51,137 nt of DNA from 40CM-4-68-19 sp036513415 (GCA_036513415.1 DATBZA010000050.1:1-51137), one strand, 5' to 3'. Numbered from the stretch's first letter, positions 19,532-30,493 are shown. Notes: generated by a model from the letters alone, not told the origin. Numbers and translations: made by a program.

Positions 19532-20902
19532 ATGGCGTCGCTCACCTTCCTCGGGGCCGCGCAGACCGTCACCGGGTCGCGGCACCTGCTCACCACGGCT
19601 TCCGGGAAGCGGATCTTGATCGATGCCGGGCTCTTCCAGGGGCGGAAGGAGCTGCGCGAGCGGAACTGGGCGCCCTGGACCGGCGGCAGGCTGGATGCGG
19701 TGATCCTCACCCACGCGCACATCGATCACACCGGGTATCTTCCGAGGCTCTGCGCCCAGGGGCTGGTCGGACGCGTGCTCTGCACCACGGGCACGCGCGA
19801 GCTTTCGGCGCTGCTCCTGCCCGACAGCGGTCACTTGCAGGAAGAGGACGCGCGGTACGCCAACCGGCGCGGCTACAGCAAGCACCACCCGGCCCTTCCG
19901 CTCTACACCGCGCGGCAGGCCGAAGCGGCCGTCGAGCGGCTGGAGTCGTTTCCCTACGACCTGCCTGCCGACGTGGTCGACGGAGTCCAGGTGACGTTCC
20001 ACCAGGCGGGACACATCCTGGGCAGCGCCTTCCTCGACCTGCGTGCGGACGGCAAGCGCATCCTCTGTTCAGGCGACCTGGGCCGATACGGGACGCCGCT
20101 CTTGGCGGATCCCGACGATCCGGTCCAGGCGGACGCGCTCTTGCTGGAGTGCACCTATGGAGACCGCACGCACCCGCCCGCGCCCGCGGCAGACGAGCTG
20201 GCCGACGCGATCCACCAGGCCGTGCGGCGCGGGGGGCCGCTCCTGATCCCCGCCTTCGCCATCGGGCGCACGCAGGAGATCCTCTTCCTCTGGCGAAGGC
20301 TGGAGCACGAAGGGCGCATCCCCAAGCTACCGCTGTTCGTGGACAGCCCGATGGCCACCGACGCGACGCCGCTGTACCTCAAGCATCCCGAGGACCAATC
20401 CGCGGAAGTGCGTTCGCTCCTGGCGCGGCACGTCCGGCCGCTCCACCCTTCCCGCCTCCAGTTCGTCCGCGGAGCCGCCGACTCGGCCAGGCTGCTCGAG
20501 CGCGATGGATTCTTCGCGGTCATCGCGGCGAGCGGCATGGTGACGGGTGGCCGCATCCTTTCGCACCTCCAGGAGCACCTGCCGCACCCGGAGACGACCG
20601 TGCTCCTGGTCGGGTACCAGGCGGAAGAGACGCGAGGGCGCAGGCTCCTCGAGGGCGCCACCGAGCTGAAGCTCCGCGGCATTACCGTGCCGGTCCGGGC
20701 AAAGATCGCGCAGATGTCCGGCTTCTCGGCGCATGCGGACTGGACGGAGGAGGAGCGCTGGCTCTCGCGCGCGCCCGCTCCTCCCGGCCGCGTCTTCCTC
20801 GTCCACGGCGAGCCTCTGGCGCTGGAGGCGCAGCGCGTCCGGCTCGCCGCGAAAGGGTGGCGGGTCGAAGCGCCGCAGCCGGGTGCACAGGTGCAGCTGT
20901 GA
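19532..20902 (+). CDS. Metallo-beta-lactamase/beta-CASP nuclease
   Basis: This 456-residue protein belongs to the CPSF73-like family of metallo-beta-lactamase nucleases that cut or trim RNA. The zinc-binding motif is THAHIDH (His61, His63, Asp65, His66), with a second metal ligand in HQAGHILGSA and Asp in LCSGDLGRYG. The beta-CASP part includes CTYGDRTH, FAIGRTQEIL, AASGMVTGGRIL and the late His in SGFSAHADW. All catalytic residues expected are present. Translation starts at the ATG directly after the lipase stop (TAG-ATG), with no gap. The last codons overlap the next gene's GTG. Confidence 0.87.
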   Translation: MASLTFLGAAQTVTGSRHLLTTASGKRILIDAGLFQGRKELRERNWAPWTGGRLDAVILTHAHIDHTGYLPRLCAQGLVGRVLCTTGTRELSALLLPDSGHLQEEDARYANRRGYSKHHPALPLYTARQAEAAVERLESFPYDLPADVVDGVQVTFHQAGHILGSAFLDLRADGKRILCSGDLGRYGTPLLADPDDPVQADALLLECTYGDRTHPPAPAADELADAIHQAVRRGGPLLIPAFAIGRTQEILFLWRRLEHEGRIPKLPLFVDSPMATDATPLYLKHPEDQSAEVRSLLARHVRPLHPSRLQFVRGAADSARLLERDGFFAVIAASGMVTGGRILSHLQEHLPHPETTVLLVGYQAEETRGRRLLEGATELKLRGITVPVRAKIAQMSGFSAHADWTEEERWLSRAPAPPGRVFLVHGEPLALEAQRVRLAAKGWRVEAPQPGAQVQL

Positions 20903-21564
20903 GGCGCCTGGCGGAGGCCCTGAGCGGGTCGCTGCTGCTCGACGCCGCGATGGGGACGGCGCTGATCGCGCGCGGTCTGCGCGGCCGCGCGCCCGAATGG
21001 AACTTGAGCCATCCGGATGCAGTCCTGGAGGTGCACCGCTCGCACGTCGAAGCGGGCGCGGAGATGGTCCTTACCAACTCCTTCGTCGGGGCGTCCCCTG
21101 CTGAGGCCGAAGCCGGCTTGAGACTCGCGCGCGAGAGCGGCGCGGAGTTCGTCGCCGGCTCCCTCTGGGCAGGACTGGACGACCTGGAACGGCAGATCGC
21201 GCAGCTCGCGAGCGCGGACGGGATCTGGATTGAATCCGCGACCAGCGCAGAGCAGGCGCTTCGCGCAGCCCGGCTGGCGAAAGCCGTGACTTCGCTGCCC
21301 ATCGTCATCACCTGCGCGATGCCGCACGCCCCGCTCGACGAGCTCCGGCAGGCGGGCGCGGAGGCCGCGGGCTACAACTGCTCCCCCTGGCCGGCGAGTG
21401 CGCCTGGCGGCCTGCTGAAACCGGACGCAGCGGGTCTTGCGCCCGACGAGTGGGCGCGCCGGATCGCGGACCTCGCGGGCGTGGGTGGTCTTCGCGGCGG
21501 CTGCTGCGGAACCACCGCCGGGCACCTGCGAGCGCTTCAGCGGCTGCGCGCGACCGGCCGGTAG
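20899..21564 (+). CDS. Short homocysteine S-methyltransferase-like protein
   Basis: A 221-residue protein of the homocysteine S-methyltransferase (BHMT/MetH N-terminal) family. It opens with LLLDAAMGTALIARG and keeps the zinc-binding cysteines: Cys161 in YNCSPW and the pair Cys202-Cys203 in GGCCGT. Full members have about 300 residues; here the middle of the barrel (between about residues 65 and 150) is shortened. It may be a compact variant or no longer able to use the usual methyl donor. The GTG at 20899 overlaps the TGA of the nuclease gene, so it is probably translationally coupled. Its end overlaps the convergent CoA-binding gene by 28 bases. Confidence 0.7.
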   Translation: MRRLAEALSGSLLLDAAMGTALIARGLRGRAPEWNLSHPDAVLEVHRSHVEAGAEMVLTNSFVGASPAEAEAGLRLARESGAEFVAGSLWAGLDDLERQIAQLASADGIWIESATSAEQALRAARLAKAVTSLPIVITCAMPHAPLDELRQAGAEAAGYNCSPWPASAPGGLLKPDAAGLAPDEWARRIADLAGVGGLRGGCCGTTAGHLRALQRLRATGR

Positions 21565-21989
21565 TCGACCATCAGGCAGCGATCCTGCACCACCAGGATG
21601 CCGGCGCGCGCCAGCGCTTCCGCCGTGCGGTCGTCGCGGATGCCGCTCTGCAGCCACACGGCGCGGGGCTTCTTGGCCAGCAGATCGGGGAGGTGTGCGG
21701 CGACGTCCGGGGAGCGCCGGAAGACGTCCACGATGTCGATCTCGCCGGGTACGTCCGTCACCCGGCGATAGACCTTCTGGCCGAGAATCTGCATCGCCTC
21801 CGGGTAATAAACCGGCACCGGGATGATCTCGAGTCCCATCTCCTGCAGGGCCTGGGGGACGTAGAACGCCGGCTGGCCGCGGGCCGCTTCCGTCTTGATC
21901 CCCAGCACCGCCACGCGGCGCGCCGCCCGGAGCAGGTCGAGCAGCCGCTGCTCATCGTCCTCGATCAGGTTGCGGCGCCAGTCTTCCAT
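21537..21989 (-). CDS. CoA-binding domain protein (YccU-like)
   Basis: A 150-residue single-domain protein of the CoA-binding (CoA_binding_2) family, a Rossmann-like fold related to succinyl-CoA synthetase. The N-terminal nucleotide loop reads VAVLGIKTEAARGQPA, followed by IIPVPVYYPEAMQILGQKVY and IDIVDVFRRSPDV, which are typical of the family. Function in bacteria is not well defined. The ATG at 21989 begins MEDWRRNLIED. It diverges from hutU and overlaps the homocysteine methyltransferase-like gene by 28 bases at its 3' end. Confidence 0.85.
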   Translation of the reverse strand: MEDWRRNLIEDDEQRLLDLLRAARRVAVLGIKTEAARGQPAFYVPQALQEMGLEIIPVPVYYPEAMQILGQKVYRRVTDVPGEIDIVDVFRRSPDVAAHLPDLLAKKPRAVWLQSGIRDDRTAEALARAGILVVQDRCLMVDYRPVARSR

Positions 21990-22024
21990 CCCCGGATTCT
22001 ATCAACTGTGTCATAGAAGCGCGC

Positions 22025-23680
22025 ATGGCCCACGCGATCCGTGCCGCGCGCGGCACCGCGCTCTCTTGCCGGGGCTGGGTGCAGGAGGCTGCGCTCCGGA
22101 TGCTGCAGAACAACCTCGACCCCGAGGTGGCGGAGAAGCCGGAAGAGCTGGTGGTCTACGGGGGAAGCGGGAAGGCTGCGCGCGACTGGCCCAGCTTCGA
22201 GCGGATCTGCGCCTCGCTTCGCGCGCTCGGCGACGAGGAGACGCTGCTGGTGCAGAGCGGGAAGCCCGTCGGCGTTCTGCGCACGCATCCGGACGCCCCG
22301 CGCGTCCTCATCGCCAACTCCAACCTGGTGCCGAAGTGGGCCACCTGGGAGAAGTTCCGCGAGCTGGAGCGGGCCGGGCTGATCATGTACGGCCAGATGA
22401 CCGCCGGGTCGTGGATCTACATCGGCACCCAGGGGATCCTGCAGGGCACGTACGAGACGTTCGCGGCGGCGGGGAGGCAGCACTTCGGGTCCGACGACCT
22501 CGCCGGGCGCCTGGTGGTCAGCGCGGGCCTGGGCGGAATGGGCGGAGCGCAGCCGCTCGCGGCGGCGATGTGCGGCGCGACCTTCATCGGAATCGAAGTG
22601 GATCCGGCGCGGGCGAAGCGCCGTGTCGAGCAGGGTTACCTGGACCTGCTCGCGCCCTCGCTAGACGAGGCGCTGCGCGAGGCGCAGCGGTCGATGGAGC
22701 GCGGCGAAGGGCGCTCCATCGGAGTGGTCGGCAACGCGGCGGAGGTGCTGCCGGAGCTGGTGCGGCGCGGAATCAAACCAGACCTGGTCACCGACCAGAC
22801 CTCGGCGCACGATCCACTGAATGGATACATCCCGGCGCGCCTGTCCGTGGAGGCCGCCGCGGAGCTCCGCGCGCGGGACCCGGTGGAGTACCAGAAACGC
22901 AGCCTGCAGAGCATGGCCCGGCACGTGGAAGCGATGCTGGAGCTGCGCCGGCGGGGGAGCCACGTCTTCGATTACGGCAACAACTTGCGCGCGTTCGCGC
23001 AGGAGGGCGGCGTGCGCGACGCGTTCGCTTATCCGGGGTTCGTGCCGGCTTACATCCGGCCGCTCTTCTGCGAGGGGCAAGGACCCTTCCGTTGGGTGGC
23101 GCTCTCGGGCGATCCGCAGGACATCCTGGTCACCGATCGCGCGATCCTGGACGCGTTCCCGGAGAAGGCGCACCTGCGCCGCTGGCTGACGCTGGCGCAG
23201 AAGCGAGTGAAGTTCCAGGGGCTGCCGGCGCGCATTTGCTGGCTCGGGTACGGCGAGCGGGCGAAGGCGGGGCTCATCTTCAACGAGCTGGTGGCGAGCG
23301 GCCAGGTGAAGGCGCCGATCGTGATCGGGCGCGACCACCTCGACTGCGGCAGCGTGGCGAGCCCGAACCGCGAGACCGAAGCGATGAAGGATGGTTCCGA
23401 CGCCATCGCCGATTGGCCGATCCTCAATGCCCTGGTGAATGCGGTGAACGGCGCGTCCTGGGTCTCCTTCCATCACGGCGGCGGAGTCGGGATCGGCTAT
23501 TCGCTCCACGCCGGGCAAGTGATCGTCGCGGACGGCACGCCCGCGGCGGCCAAGCGGCTGGAGCGGGTGCTCACCAGCGATCCGGCGATGGGCATCCTGC
23601 GCCACGCCGATGCCGGGTACGAGCAGGCCATCCAGGTCGCGCGCGAGCGCGGCGTGCAGATTCCTGGACTGACACGCTGA
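22025..23680 (+). CDS. hutU: Urocanate hydratase
   Basis: This 551-residue enzyme carries out the second step of histidine breakdown, converting urocanate to imidazolonepropionate. Recognisable segments are MLQNNLDPEVAEKP near the start, the NAD-binding GLGGMGGAQPLA, TDQTSAHDPLNGY, and the active-site region RPLFCEGQGPFRWVALSGDP with its Cys. The Cys and the surrounding Gly/Arg residues are intact and the length is normal. The stop overlaps the hutI ATG (TGATG at 23678-23682), so the pair is one operon. hutH (histidine ammonia-lyase) and a formiminoglutamate hydrolase are not in the window. Confidence 0.95.
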   Translation: MAHAIRAARGTALSCRGWVQEAALRMLQNNLDPEVAEKPEELVVYGGSGKAARDWPSFERICASLRALGDEETLLVQSGKPVGVLRTHPDAPRVLIANSNLVPKWATWEKFRELERAGLIMYGQMTAGSWIYIGTQGILQGTYETFAAAGRQHFGSDDLAGRLVVSAGLGGMGGAQPLAAAMCGATFIGIEVDPARAKRRVEQGYLDLLAPSLDEALREAQRSMERGEGRSIGVVGNAAEVLPELVRRGIKPDLVTDQTSAHDPLNGYIPARLSVEAAAELRARDPVEYQKRSLQSMARHVEAMLELRRRGSHVFDYGNNLRAFAQEGGVRDAFAYPGFVPAYIRPLFCEGQGPFRWVALSGDPQDILVTDRAILDAFPEKAHLRRWLTLAQKRVKFQGLPARICWLGYGERAKAGLIFNELVASGQVKAPIVIGRDHLDCGSVASPNRETEAMKDGSDAIADWPILNALVNAVNGASWVSFHHGGGVGIGYSLHAGQVIVADGTPAAAKRLERVLTSDPAMGILRHADAGYEQAIQVARERGVQIPGLTR

Positions 23681-24912
23681 TGCTGGTGCTGACCAACGCG
23701 CGGGTGGCGACGATGACCGGTCAGCAGGCCGCGGCAGGCGAAGTTCCGCTCGCGATCATCGAGCACGGCGCGGTGGCGTGCGACGGCGATCGCATCGCCT
23801 ACGTGGGCGGTGTTCGCGGCGCGCCGGAGGGCGACCAGCGCATCGATGCGCAAGGCGCCCTGTTGACTCCGGGGTTCGTCGATCCACACACGCACCTGGT
23901 CTTCGCGGGCGATCGCGCCCACGAACACGCCCTGCGGCTCGCCGGCGCCACCTATCTGGAGATCGCCCAGGCAGGCGGCGGGATCCTCAGCACGGTGCGG
24001 GCCACACGGGCTGCTTCCGACGAGCAGCTCCTGGCGGGAGCGCGCGAGCGCCTGGCGCGCCTGGTGCGGGGTGGCGTGACCACCGTAGAGGTGAAGACGG
24101 GGTACGGATTGTCGGTCGAGCAGGAGCTGCGGCTCTTGCGCATCGTGCGCGAGGCGGGTCGGCGGGCGGGCTGCGAGGTGTCGGCGACGCTGCTCGGGCT
24201 CCATGCGGCTCCGCCCGAGTTGGACCGCTTCGAGTGGGTCCGGCAGGTGGTCCAGGAGCTGACCCCGGAGGCCGCTCGCCAGGGCGCTCGCGGATGCGAT
24301 GCATTCCTCGAGAAAGGGGCCTTCGACGCGCATGAATGCCGGGCGGCGCTGGAGGCGGGCGCGCACGCCGGGCTCGTTCCGCACCTGCACGCCGATCAGC
24401 TCAGTGCATCGGGCGGGGCCCAACTCGCCGCGGAGCTGGAGTGCGCGAGCGCCGATCATCTCGAGCGGATCACGCAGGGTGGCATCGAGGCGCTGGCCCG
24501 CGCGGGGACCGCGGCCGTGCTGCTGCCCCTCGCCGCCTGGTTCTTGCGGGATCCGCGGCCCGCGCAGGCGAAACCCTTGCTCGACGCCGGCGTCACCGTC
24601 GCGCTCGGCAGCAACATCAATCCGGGAAGCCAGCGGATCGAGAGCGTGTCGATGCTGTTGGCTGCCGGGTGCCTGATTGCGGGATTGACGCCGGCCCAGG
24701 CCCTCTGGGCGTGCACGGCCGGCGGAGCTCGAGCGCTGCGCCTGGACGACCGCGGGGTCATCAAGACGGGCGCGCGAGGCGACCTGGCGTTGTTCGCGAC
24801 GAAGGATCCGGCCCACCTGCCCTACCATGCGGGCGTCGAGCACGCGCAGCTCGTGGTGCACGCCGGCGCCATCGTTCACGACGGACGCGCCCAGGCGCTC
24901 AGCTGCGGCTAA
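23680..24912 (+). CDS. hutI: Imidazolonepropionase
   Basis: A 410-residue amidohydrolase that opens the ring of imidazolonepropionate to give formiminoglutamate, the third step of histidine breakdown. The metal site includes HTHLVFAGDR; other family segments are GGGILSTVRATRA, VEVKTGYGL, LHADQLS and ALGSNINPGS. Residues of the metal centre are intact. The ATG at 23680 overlaps the hutU stop, so the start is well fixed. The gene is followed by a 370-base stretch with a dispersed repeat. Confidence 0.95.
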   Translation: MLVLTNARVATMTGQQAAAGEVPLAIIEHGAVACDGDRIAYVGGVRGAPEGDQRIDAQGALLTPGFVDPHTHLVFAGDRAHEHALRLAGATYLEIAQAGGGILSTVRATRAASDEQLLAGARERLARLVRGGVTTVEVKTGYGLSVEQELRLLRIVREAGRRAGCEVSATLLGLHAAPPELDRFEWVRQVVQELTPEAARQGARGCDAFLEKGAFDAHECRAALEAGAHAGLVPHLHADQLSASGGAQLAAELECASADHLERITQGGIEALARAGTAAVLLPLAAWFLRDPRPAQAKPLLDAGVTVALGSNINPGSQRIESVSMLLAAGCLIAGLTPAQALWACTAGGARALRLDDRGVIKTGARGDLALFATKDPAHLPYHAGVEHAQLVVHAGAIVHDGRAQALSCG

Positions 24913-25283
24913 AACGTCGCGGGCTCCTCTGCGGTTTCCAGCCGATCGTCGTGCCGGTGCGGCGTCGTGCCTGGTGGCTGCTTTCATGGGGGGGCGAGGG
25001 TGGGCCCGTTTGTTGGTCCCGGGCTTGACCACGGAGCCTTGCGGGTGCGGTGGCGACGGATCCTCGGAAGGTCTGCCCAAATCAATTGATGTGCTGACAC
25101 GTGCTCGTCATGGCAACCGCTCGTGGCCGGTGCGCCAACTCGGAACGAGTTGCCGCGGGACCAGCACACCGCTCCGCCCCCTCCACGAACAGCCAAATGC
25201 AGCTCACGTCGGCAGAGCGCTCGGATTCACGCCCTGCGCCGCTTCGCTCCGACTCGTTCCGGAGTCCCCGAGGGGCGCGCGAG
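24913..25283. other. Gene-free stretch holding a dispersed repeat
   Basis: No convincing coding frame is seen between hutI and the convergent DUF4442 gene. The region holds a small dyad (AACTCG-GAA-CGAGTT, about 25138-25152) and copy A of the 61-base dispersed repeat (25189-25249). Confidence 0.5.
25189..25249 (+). repeat. Dispersed 61-bp repeat, copy A
   Basis: This segment matches the reverse complement of 50676-50736 over the same 61-base length with six mismatches; all but one are in the first third. A third, more diverged copy is at 50138-50187. The orientation is opposite to both distant copies. Confidence 0.75.
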
Positions 25284-25775
25284 TCAAGCCACCGCGCGCG
25301 AGGGGTCCTTGCGGCGCACGCTGAGCACCTTCCGGACGCGCGCGACGGGCTCGCCCTGCCCGTCCACGACCGTTACCTCGAAAAGGGGGTTGATCTTTCC
25401 CTTCAGGTCGGCCTCGGCGCGCAGCTCGTCGACGCGAGCGCGCGGCAGCTCGAACCGAGCATTCACCTTCCCCCGCCCCGGCTTGAGGAACTCGATCGAT
25501 GCGCTCTTGTCCCAGACCACGTACCCGTCTCCGAGCTGCATCATGAGCATGAGCATGAAGAACGGATCGCACATCGAGTAGAGCGAGCCTCCGAACTGCG
25601 TCCCGACGAAGTTGCGATTCCAGTGGGCGAGCTTCATCTCCACCTCGAGGACGCTCAGGTCCTTCGCGACCCGGGTCACGGAGACGCCAGCGCCGAGGTA
25701 CGGCGGGTAGAAGCGCAGGAACTTGAGGAAGCGGTCGTTCCCGAGCCGTCTCGCGACCCGCTGGAGGAAGCTCAT
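25284..25775 (-). CDS. DUF4442 (hotdog-fold, thioesterase-like) protein
   Basis: A 163-residue protein of the hotdog fold, DUF4442 type, related to acyl-CoA thioesterases. It has the family patterns FVGTQFGGSLYSMCDPFFM in the long helix, and WDKSASIEFLKPGRGKV followed by FEVTVVDGQGEPVARVRKVL in the last strands. It may hydrolyse acyl-CoA or acyl-carrier substrates. The gene starts 14 bases after the acyl-CoA synthetase gene ends, on the same strand, which supports a shared role in fatty-acid handling. The ATG at 25775 is the first good start after that stop. Confidence 0.8.
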   Translation of the reverse strand: MSFLQRVARRLGNDRFLKFLRFYPPYLGAGVSVTRVAKDLSVLEVEMKLAHWNRNFVGTQFGGSLYSMCDPFFMLMLMMQLGDGYVVWDKSASIEFLKPGRGKVNARFELPRARVDELRAEADLKGKINPLFEVTVVDGQGEPVARVRKVLSVRRKDPSRAVA

Positions 25776-25789
25776 GCCGGTCGATCCGA

Positions 25790-27634
<1,845 letters not shown>

Positions 27635-27646
27635 AGTGGTGTTCCC

Positions 27647-28423
27647 CTATTGGGCGGTGTTCGGCGGTCCGTGCGCTTCGATCCAGTTCCGGGCTTTCTT
27701 CTTCAGGCGCCGTTCCTCCGGCTGATCCTGGCCGGCCGGCGCGTCGAGGACCTGCCGCACGAGCTTCATGCCTTCCTCGATCCGGTCCGCGTCGGCGTAG
27801 CAGTCCGCGAGGTACAGCTTCGCGCGCAGATTGGTCGGGTGGGTGCGCACGGCTTCGGTCAGCACCTTGGTGGCCTCGCCGACGTTGCGCTTGGGCCAGG
27901 GAAGCTTGAAGAAGTAGCGTCCCCACACGACCTGCGGCGCACCGTCCAGGTAATCCTTGTCCAGCCGCAGCGCCGTCAGGATGCGGTCGCGGAACTTTCC
28001 TTCCAAGCCTTGCGAGAGCGCAGTGATGATCCCCACGCCTTCCGAGTACAGCCCGATGCCCACGCCGCCGTTGTAATGCCCGTGGACGTCGCCGGCATTC
28101 GCCGCGATCGCCTTGTCCGCCGCATCCCACGCCTTCTTTCCCAGCGCGGCCTTCTCGTCGGCTTCCTTGGAGTCCGCGATCCAGTTGTAGAGCGTGGAGA
28201 GGCGCCAGTTGGCCTCGAAGGAGCGGGGCTCGACCGCCAGGTGCTGCGAGAGCACCTGCTCCATCTCCTTCTCTGCTCCGGGCTGGTCGCGAACCTTCCA
28301 CAGCTCGTCGAAACGCTCGCGCCAGCCCGCAGGCCCCTCGGCCGGGCCCAGGCCCGGCGCCGGCGGCGGCGGGCCCGGCGGCTGAGGCTGCGCGATGAGC
28401 AGGACCAATGCGAGAAGGCGCAT
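27647..28423 (-). CDS. Exported tetratricopeptide-repeat protein
   Basis: A 258-residue exported protein with a short signal peptide (residues 1-12), a Pro-rich spacer and a helical repeat domain (about 35-240). TPR-like units are seen in EVEPRSFEAN-like and TNLRAKLYLADCYADADR segments; VGRYFFKLPWPKRN-like sequence in the middle recalls TPR proteins of the TatT type. The role is probably protein-protein contact in the periplasm. The ATG at 28423 starts the signal peptide. It lies 13 bases ahead of the acyl-CoA synthetase gene on the same strand, so both may share one transcript. Confidence 0.7.
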   Translation of the reverse strand: MRLLALVLLIAQPQPPGPPPPAPGLGPAEGPAGWRERFDELWKVRDQPGAEKEMEQVLSQHLAVEPRSFEANWRLSTLYNWIADSKEADEKAALGKKAWDAADKAIAANAGDVHGHYNGGVGIGLYSEGVGIITALSQGLEGKFRDRILTALRLDKDYLDGAPQVVWGRYFFKLPWPKRNVGEATKVLTEAVRTHPTNLRAKLYLADCYADADRIEEGMKLVRQVLDAPAGQDQPEERRLKKKARNWIEAHGPPNTAQ

Positions 28424-28540
28424 GGGAGCGGAAGGCGTACCACCCCCGCATGCGACGGGCAACCCGCAGCGCCCTCGGGATGACAAGGAAATCGGCCGCG
28501 GGCGCGGGGCATGGCAGACTCATCGGCGAGGAGGGATCCG

Positions 28541-28975
28541 ATGCGTCGAATGCTCCTGGTCGCCGTCTGCCTCACCTTGGTGGTTGCGCTTCCCGTGCGC
28601 GCCTCCACACCCATTTCGCTGAGGCTCGGCGGCGACATCCTGTTCAACGGTGGCCCGGGCGTCTTCTCGGTGGGGCTCGGGGTCGAAAGCCTGCTGAGCA
28701 GGAAGGTCTCGGTCGGCGGCCGCTTCGGCGGCTTGCTCACCACCTCGCCGACGAGCGGCGGCATCCCGTTGGACGTGTTCCTCCGCTTGCGGCTGGGACG
28801 CGTCTACCTCGAGGGAGTGGGCGGCCCGTGGATCTTCTTCACCGGAGACGCGCTCCGCGGGCACGCCGCCGTCGGCTTCGGAATGCTCGCCCAGGACCTG
28901 GAATTTGGAGCGGAGTTCGGCTTCCTCAGCCCGGACCGGACCCAGCTGGGGCTTCGGCTCGGATTCCGGATCTGA
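28541..28975 (+). CDS. Small exported protein, probable beta-barrel
   Basis: A 144-residue protein with a signal peptide (1-21, cleavage likely after VRA) and alternating hydrophobic/Gly-rich strands (LRLGGDILFNGG, VSVGGRFGGLL, LDVFLRLRLGRVYLEG, QLGLRLGFRI). It ends in a C-terminal aromatic-containing strand, as outer-membrane beta-barrel proteins do. No family is recognised. A GGCGAGGAGGG stretch lies before the ATG at 28541. It converges with the vWA lipoprotein gene, whose stop is only 10 bases away. Confidence 0.6.
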   Translation: MRRMLLVAVCLTLVVALPVRASTPISLRLGGDILFNGGPGVFSVGLGVESLLSRKVSVGGRFGGLLTTSPTSGGIPLDVFLRLRLGRVYLEGVGGPWIFFTGDALRGHAAVGFGMLAQDLEFGAEFGFLSPDRTQLGLRLGFRI

Positions 28976-28984
28976 TGGCCGCCC

Positions 28985-30301
28985 TCAACGGCTGGTGAGG
29001 TAGCGCAGGTCCCAGACGTCGTCCGGCTGCAGGGCGCAGGTTCCGGTGAACTGGACCGCCGGACCGTCGGGAGTGCTCACCAGGTCGTACCCCACTCCCG
29101 CGCGGCATTCCTGCGTCTGGGCACCTCGCTCGACCCGCACCACCAGCACGTCCGGAGGAGAGGGTGGCGCTCGGAGCACCACCTGCCGCGGGATGCCCAC
29201 CACGGCGGAGAGCCGGGAGAGCGCGGGGCTCGCGTCGTCGCTGCAGACGTTCGCGGCCACGCCGGAGAACGCGTAGGCGAGGTCCAGGTAGCGCCGGCCG
29301 GGAACCTGGCCGCCGCAGAAGGTGTGGCACTCCGAGGCGCAGTCCGCCATGCAGATCTGATACGTGGGCGAGCTCTTGCAGCGCGCGTCGCAGGCGGAAA
29401 CGGCGGCCGGAGCGTCGCATGCCGCGTCGCAGGCGGGGTTGGCGCACAGGCCCGGGTCCTGAGTCCCGTCCCGGAGCGACACCACGGCGCCGATCTCCAC
29501 CTCCTTGGGCGAGCCATCCGAGTCGTGCAGGCTTCGCAAGTAGTTGGCGTAGTTGGCCACCGGCTCCAGCCCCGAGGGCGCTCCCCCCCGAGCCATGATC
29601 GCGCACTGGTCGACGATGTTCCCGGTCGCCGGGTCCTTCGACAGCATGGCGACCCGGTGCGCCGGGTCGGAGCAGTCCTCGGCGTCGGTGAAGAACGCCA
29701 CCACGATCTTCGCGCCATCGCGCAGGAAGCCCCGCTGCTGCAGGGCGAGCTTCATCGCTTCCATCCCTTGCGGCTGCCGCGAGCCGTTCACGCCCACCCG
29801 CACGGTGGCCGCCAGGTACTGCGCGAACTGGGCTGCCGTGTAGTCGCTCCTGCGCAGCACGGGCGCCGGCGCCGAAGGGTCCTGGTGGAACGTCCCCGCG
29901 GCCGGAAAGGATCGGAAGCAGGCCAACCCGGAATCGCAGGAGAAACCGCTGGCCTCCCACTCGCTGTTGCACCGGGCGGCGGCGTTGGAGTCCCCAGCGG
30001 GCCCACAGGCGCCCAGCCGTTCGGACACAGTGGTGGTCGTGACCGCCGCCTGATAGTCCACTGGAGGGGTGAGGGCATCGAGCTCGGCGGTGAAGTTCTG
30101 CAGGGCCGCGGCCAGCCTTTGCTGCTTGCCGGACATGGAGAAGCTGTCGTCCACGACCAGCAGCACGTCGGCCTTGGTGAACACCCGCACCTTGTTCCGC
30201 TGCGAAACCGCCACGAGTGTCACCGGCTGCACAGGCACCGCGACGTAGCTCTGGCAGGCGCCGAGGGAGGCGAGCAGCGTGGCTGAAAGGATGACGCGCA
30301 T
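28985..30301 (-). CDS. Cysteine-rich vWA-like lipoprotein
   Basis: This 438-residue lipoprotein has a signal peptide with lipobox Ser-Leu-Gly-Ala-Cys (Cys about residue 16). A von Willebrand A-like domain follows, with the metal-ion site Asp-x-Ser-x-Ser visible in VVDDSFSMSG and a later Asp in FFTDAEDC. About 20 cysteines (for example in CANPACDAACDAP and CKSSPTYQICMADCASEC) suggest many disulfides. Such Cys-rich vWA lipoproteins are common in myxobacteria and are probably on the cell surface. The ATG at 30301 is chosen because it opens the signal peptide. It diverges from lon. Confidence 0.75.
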   Translation of the reverse strand: MRVILSATLLASLGACQSYVAVPVQPVTLVAVSQRNKVRVFTKADVLLVVDDSFSMSGKQQRLAAALQNFTAELDALTPPVDYQAAVTTTTVSERLGACGPAGDSNAAARCNSEWEASGFSCDSGLACFRSFPAAGTFHQDPSAPAPVLRRSDYTAAQFAQYLAATVRVGVNGSRQPQGMEAMKLALQQRGFLRDGAKIVVAFFTDAEDCSDPAHRVAMLSKDPATGNIVDQCAIMARGGAPSGLEPVANYANYLRSLHDSDGSPKEVEIGAVVSLRDGTQDPGLCANPACDAACDAPAAVSACDARCKSSPTYQICMADCASECHTFCGGQVPGRRYLDLAYAFSGVAANVCSDDASPALSRLSAVVGIPRQVVLRAPPSPPDVLVVRVERGAQTQECRAGVGYDLVSTPDGPAVQFTGTCALQPDDVWDLRYLTSR

Positions 30302-30405
30302 GCGGATCCGGTCCAAGGTGTTCCGGTTGGCGGGCAAGGTTTGGACGCCGCACCGTGCCGTCAAGGCTGCGGCAACTCGCATGCCACCCCGCCAACTCTG
30401 GGCTA

Positions 30406-30433
30406 TTGTCAGGTCCTCTGCTGTGGCTACATT
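30406..30433 (+). promoter_or_regulatory. Putative lon promoter
   Basis: TTGTCA (30406-30411) and TACATT (30428-30433) are separated by 16 bases, 61 bases before the lon start codon. It resembles a sigma-70 promoter; no clear heat-shock consensus was recognised. Confidence 0.45.
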
Positions 30434-30493
30434 GCGAACTCGCCGTTAGACACGGGGAACCAAGTTTCTCAAGAGGACGGGGAGAACAAGCGA

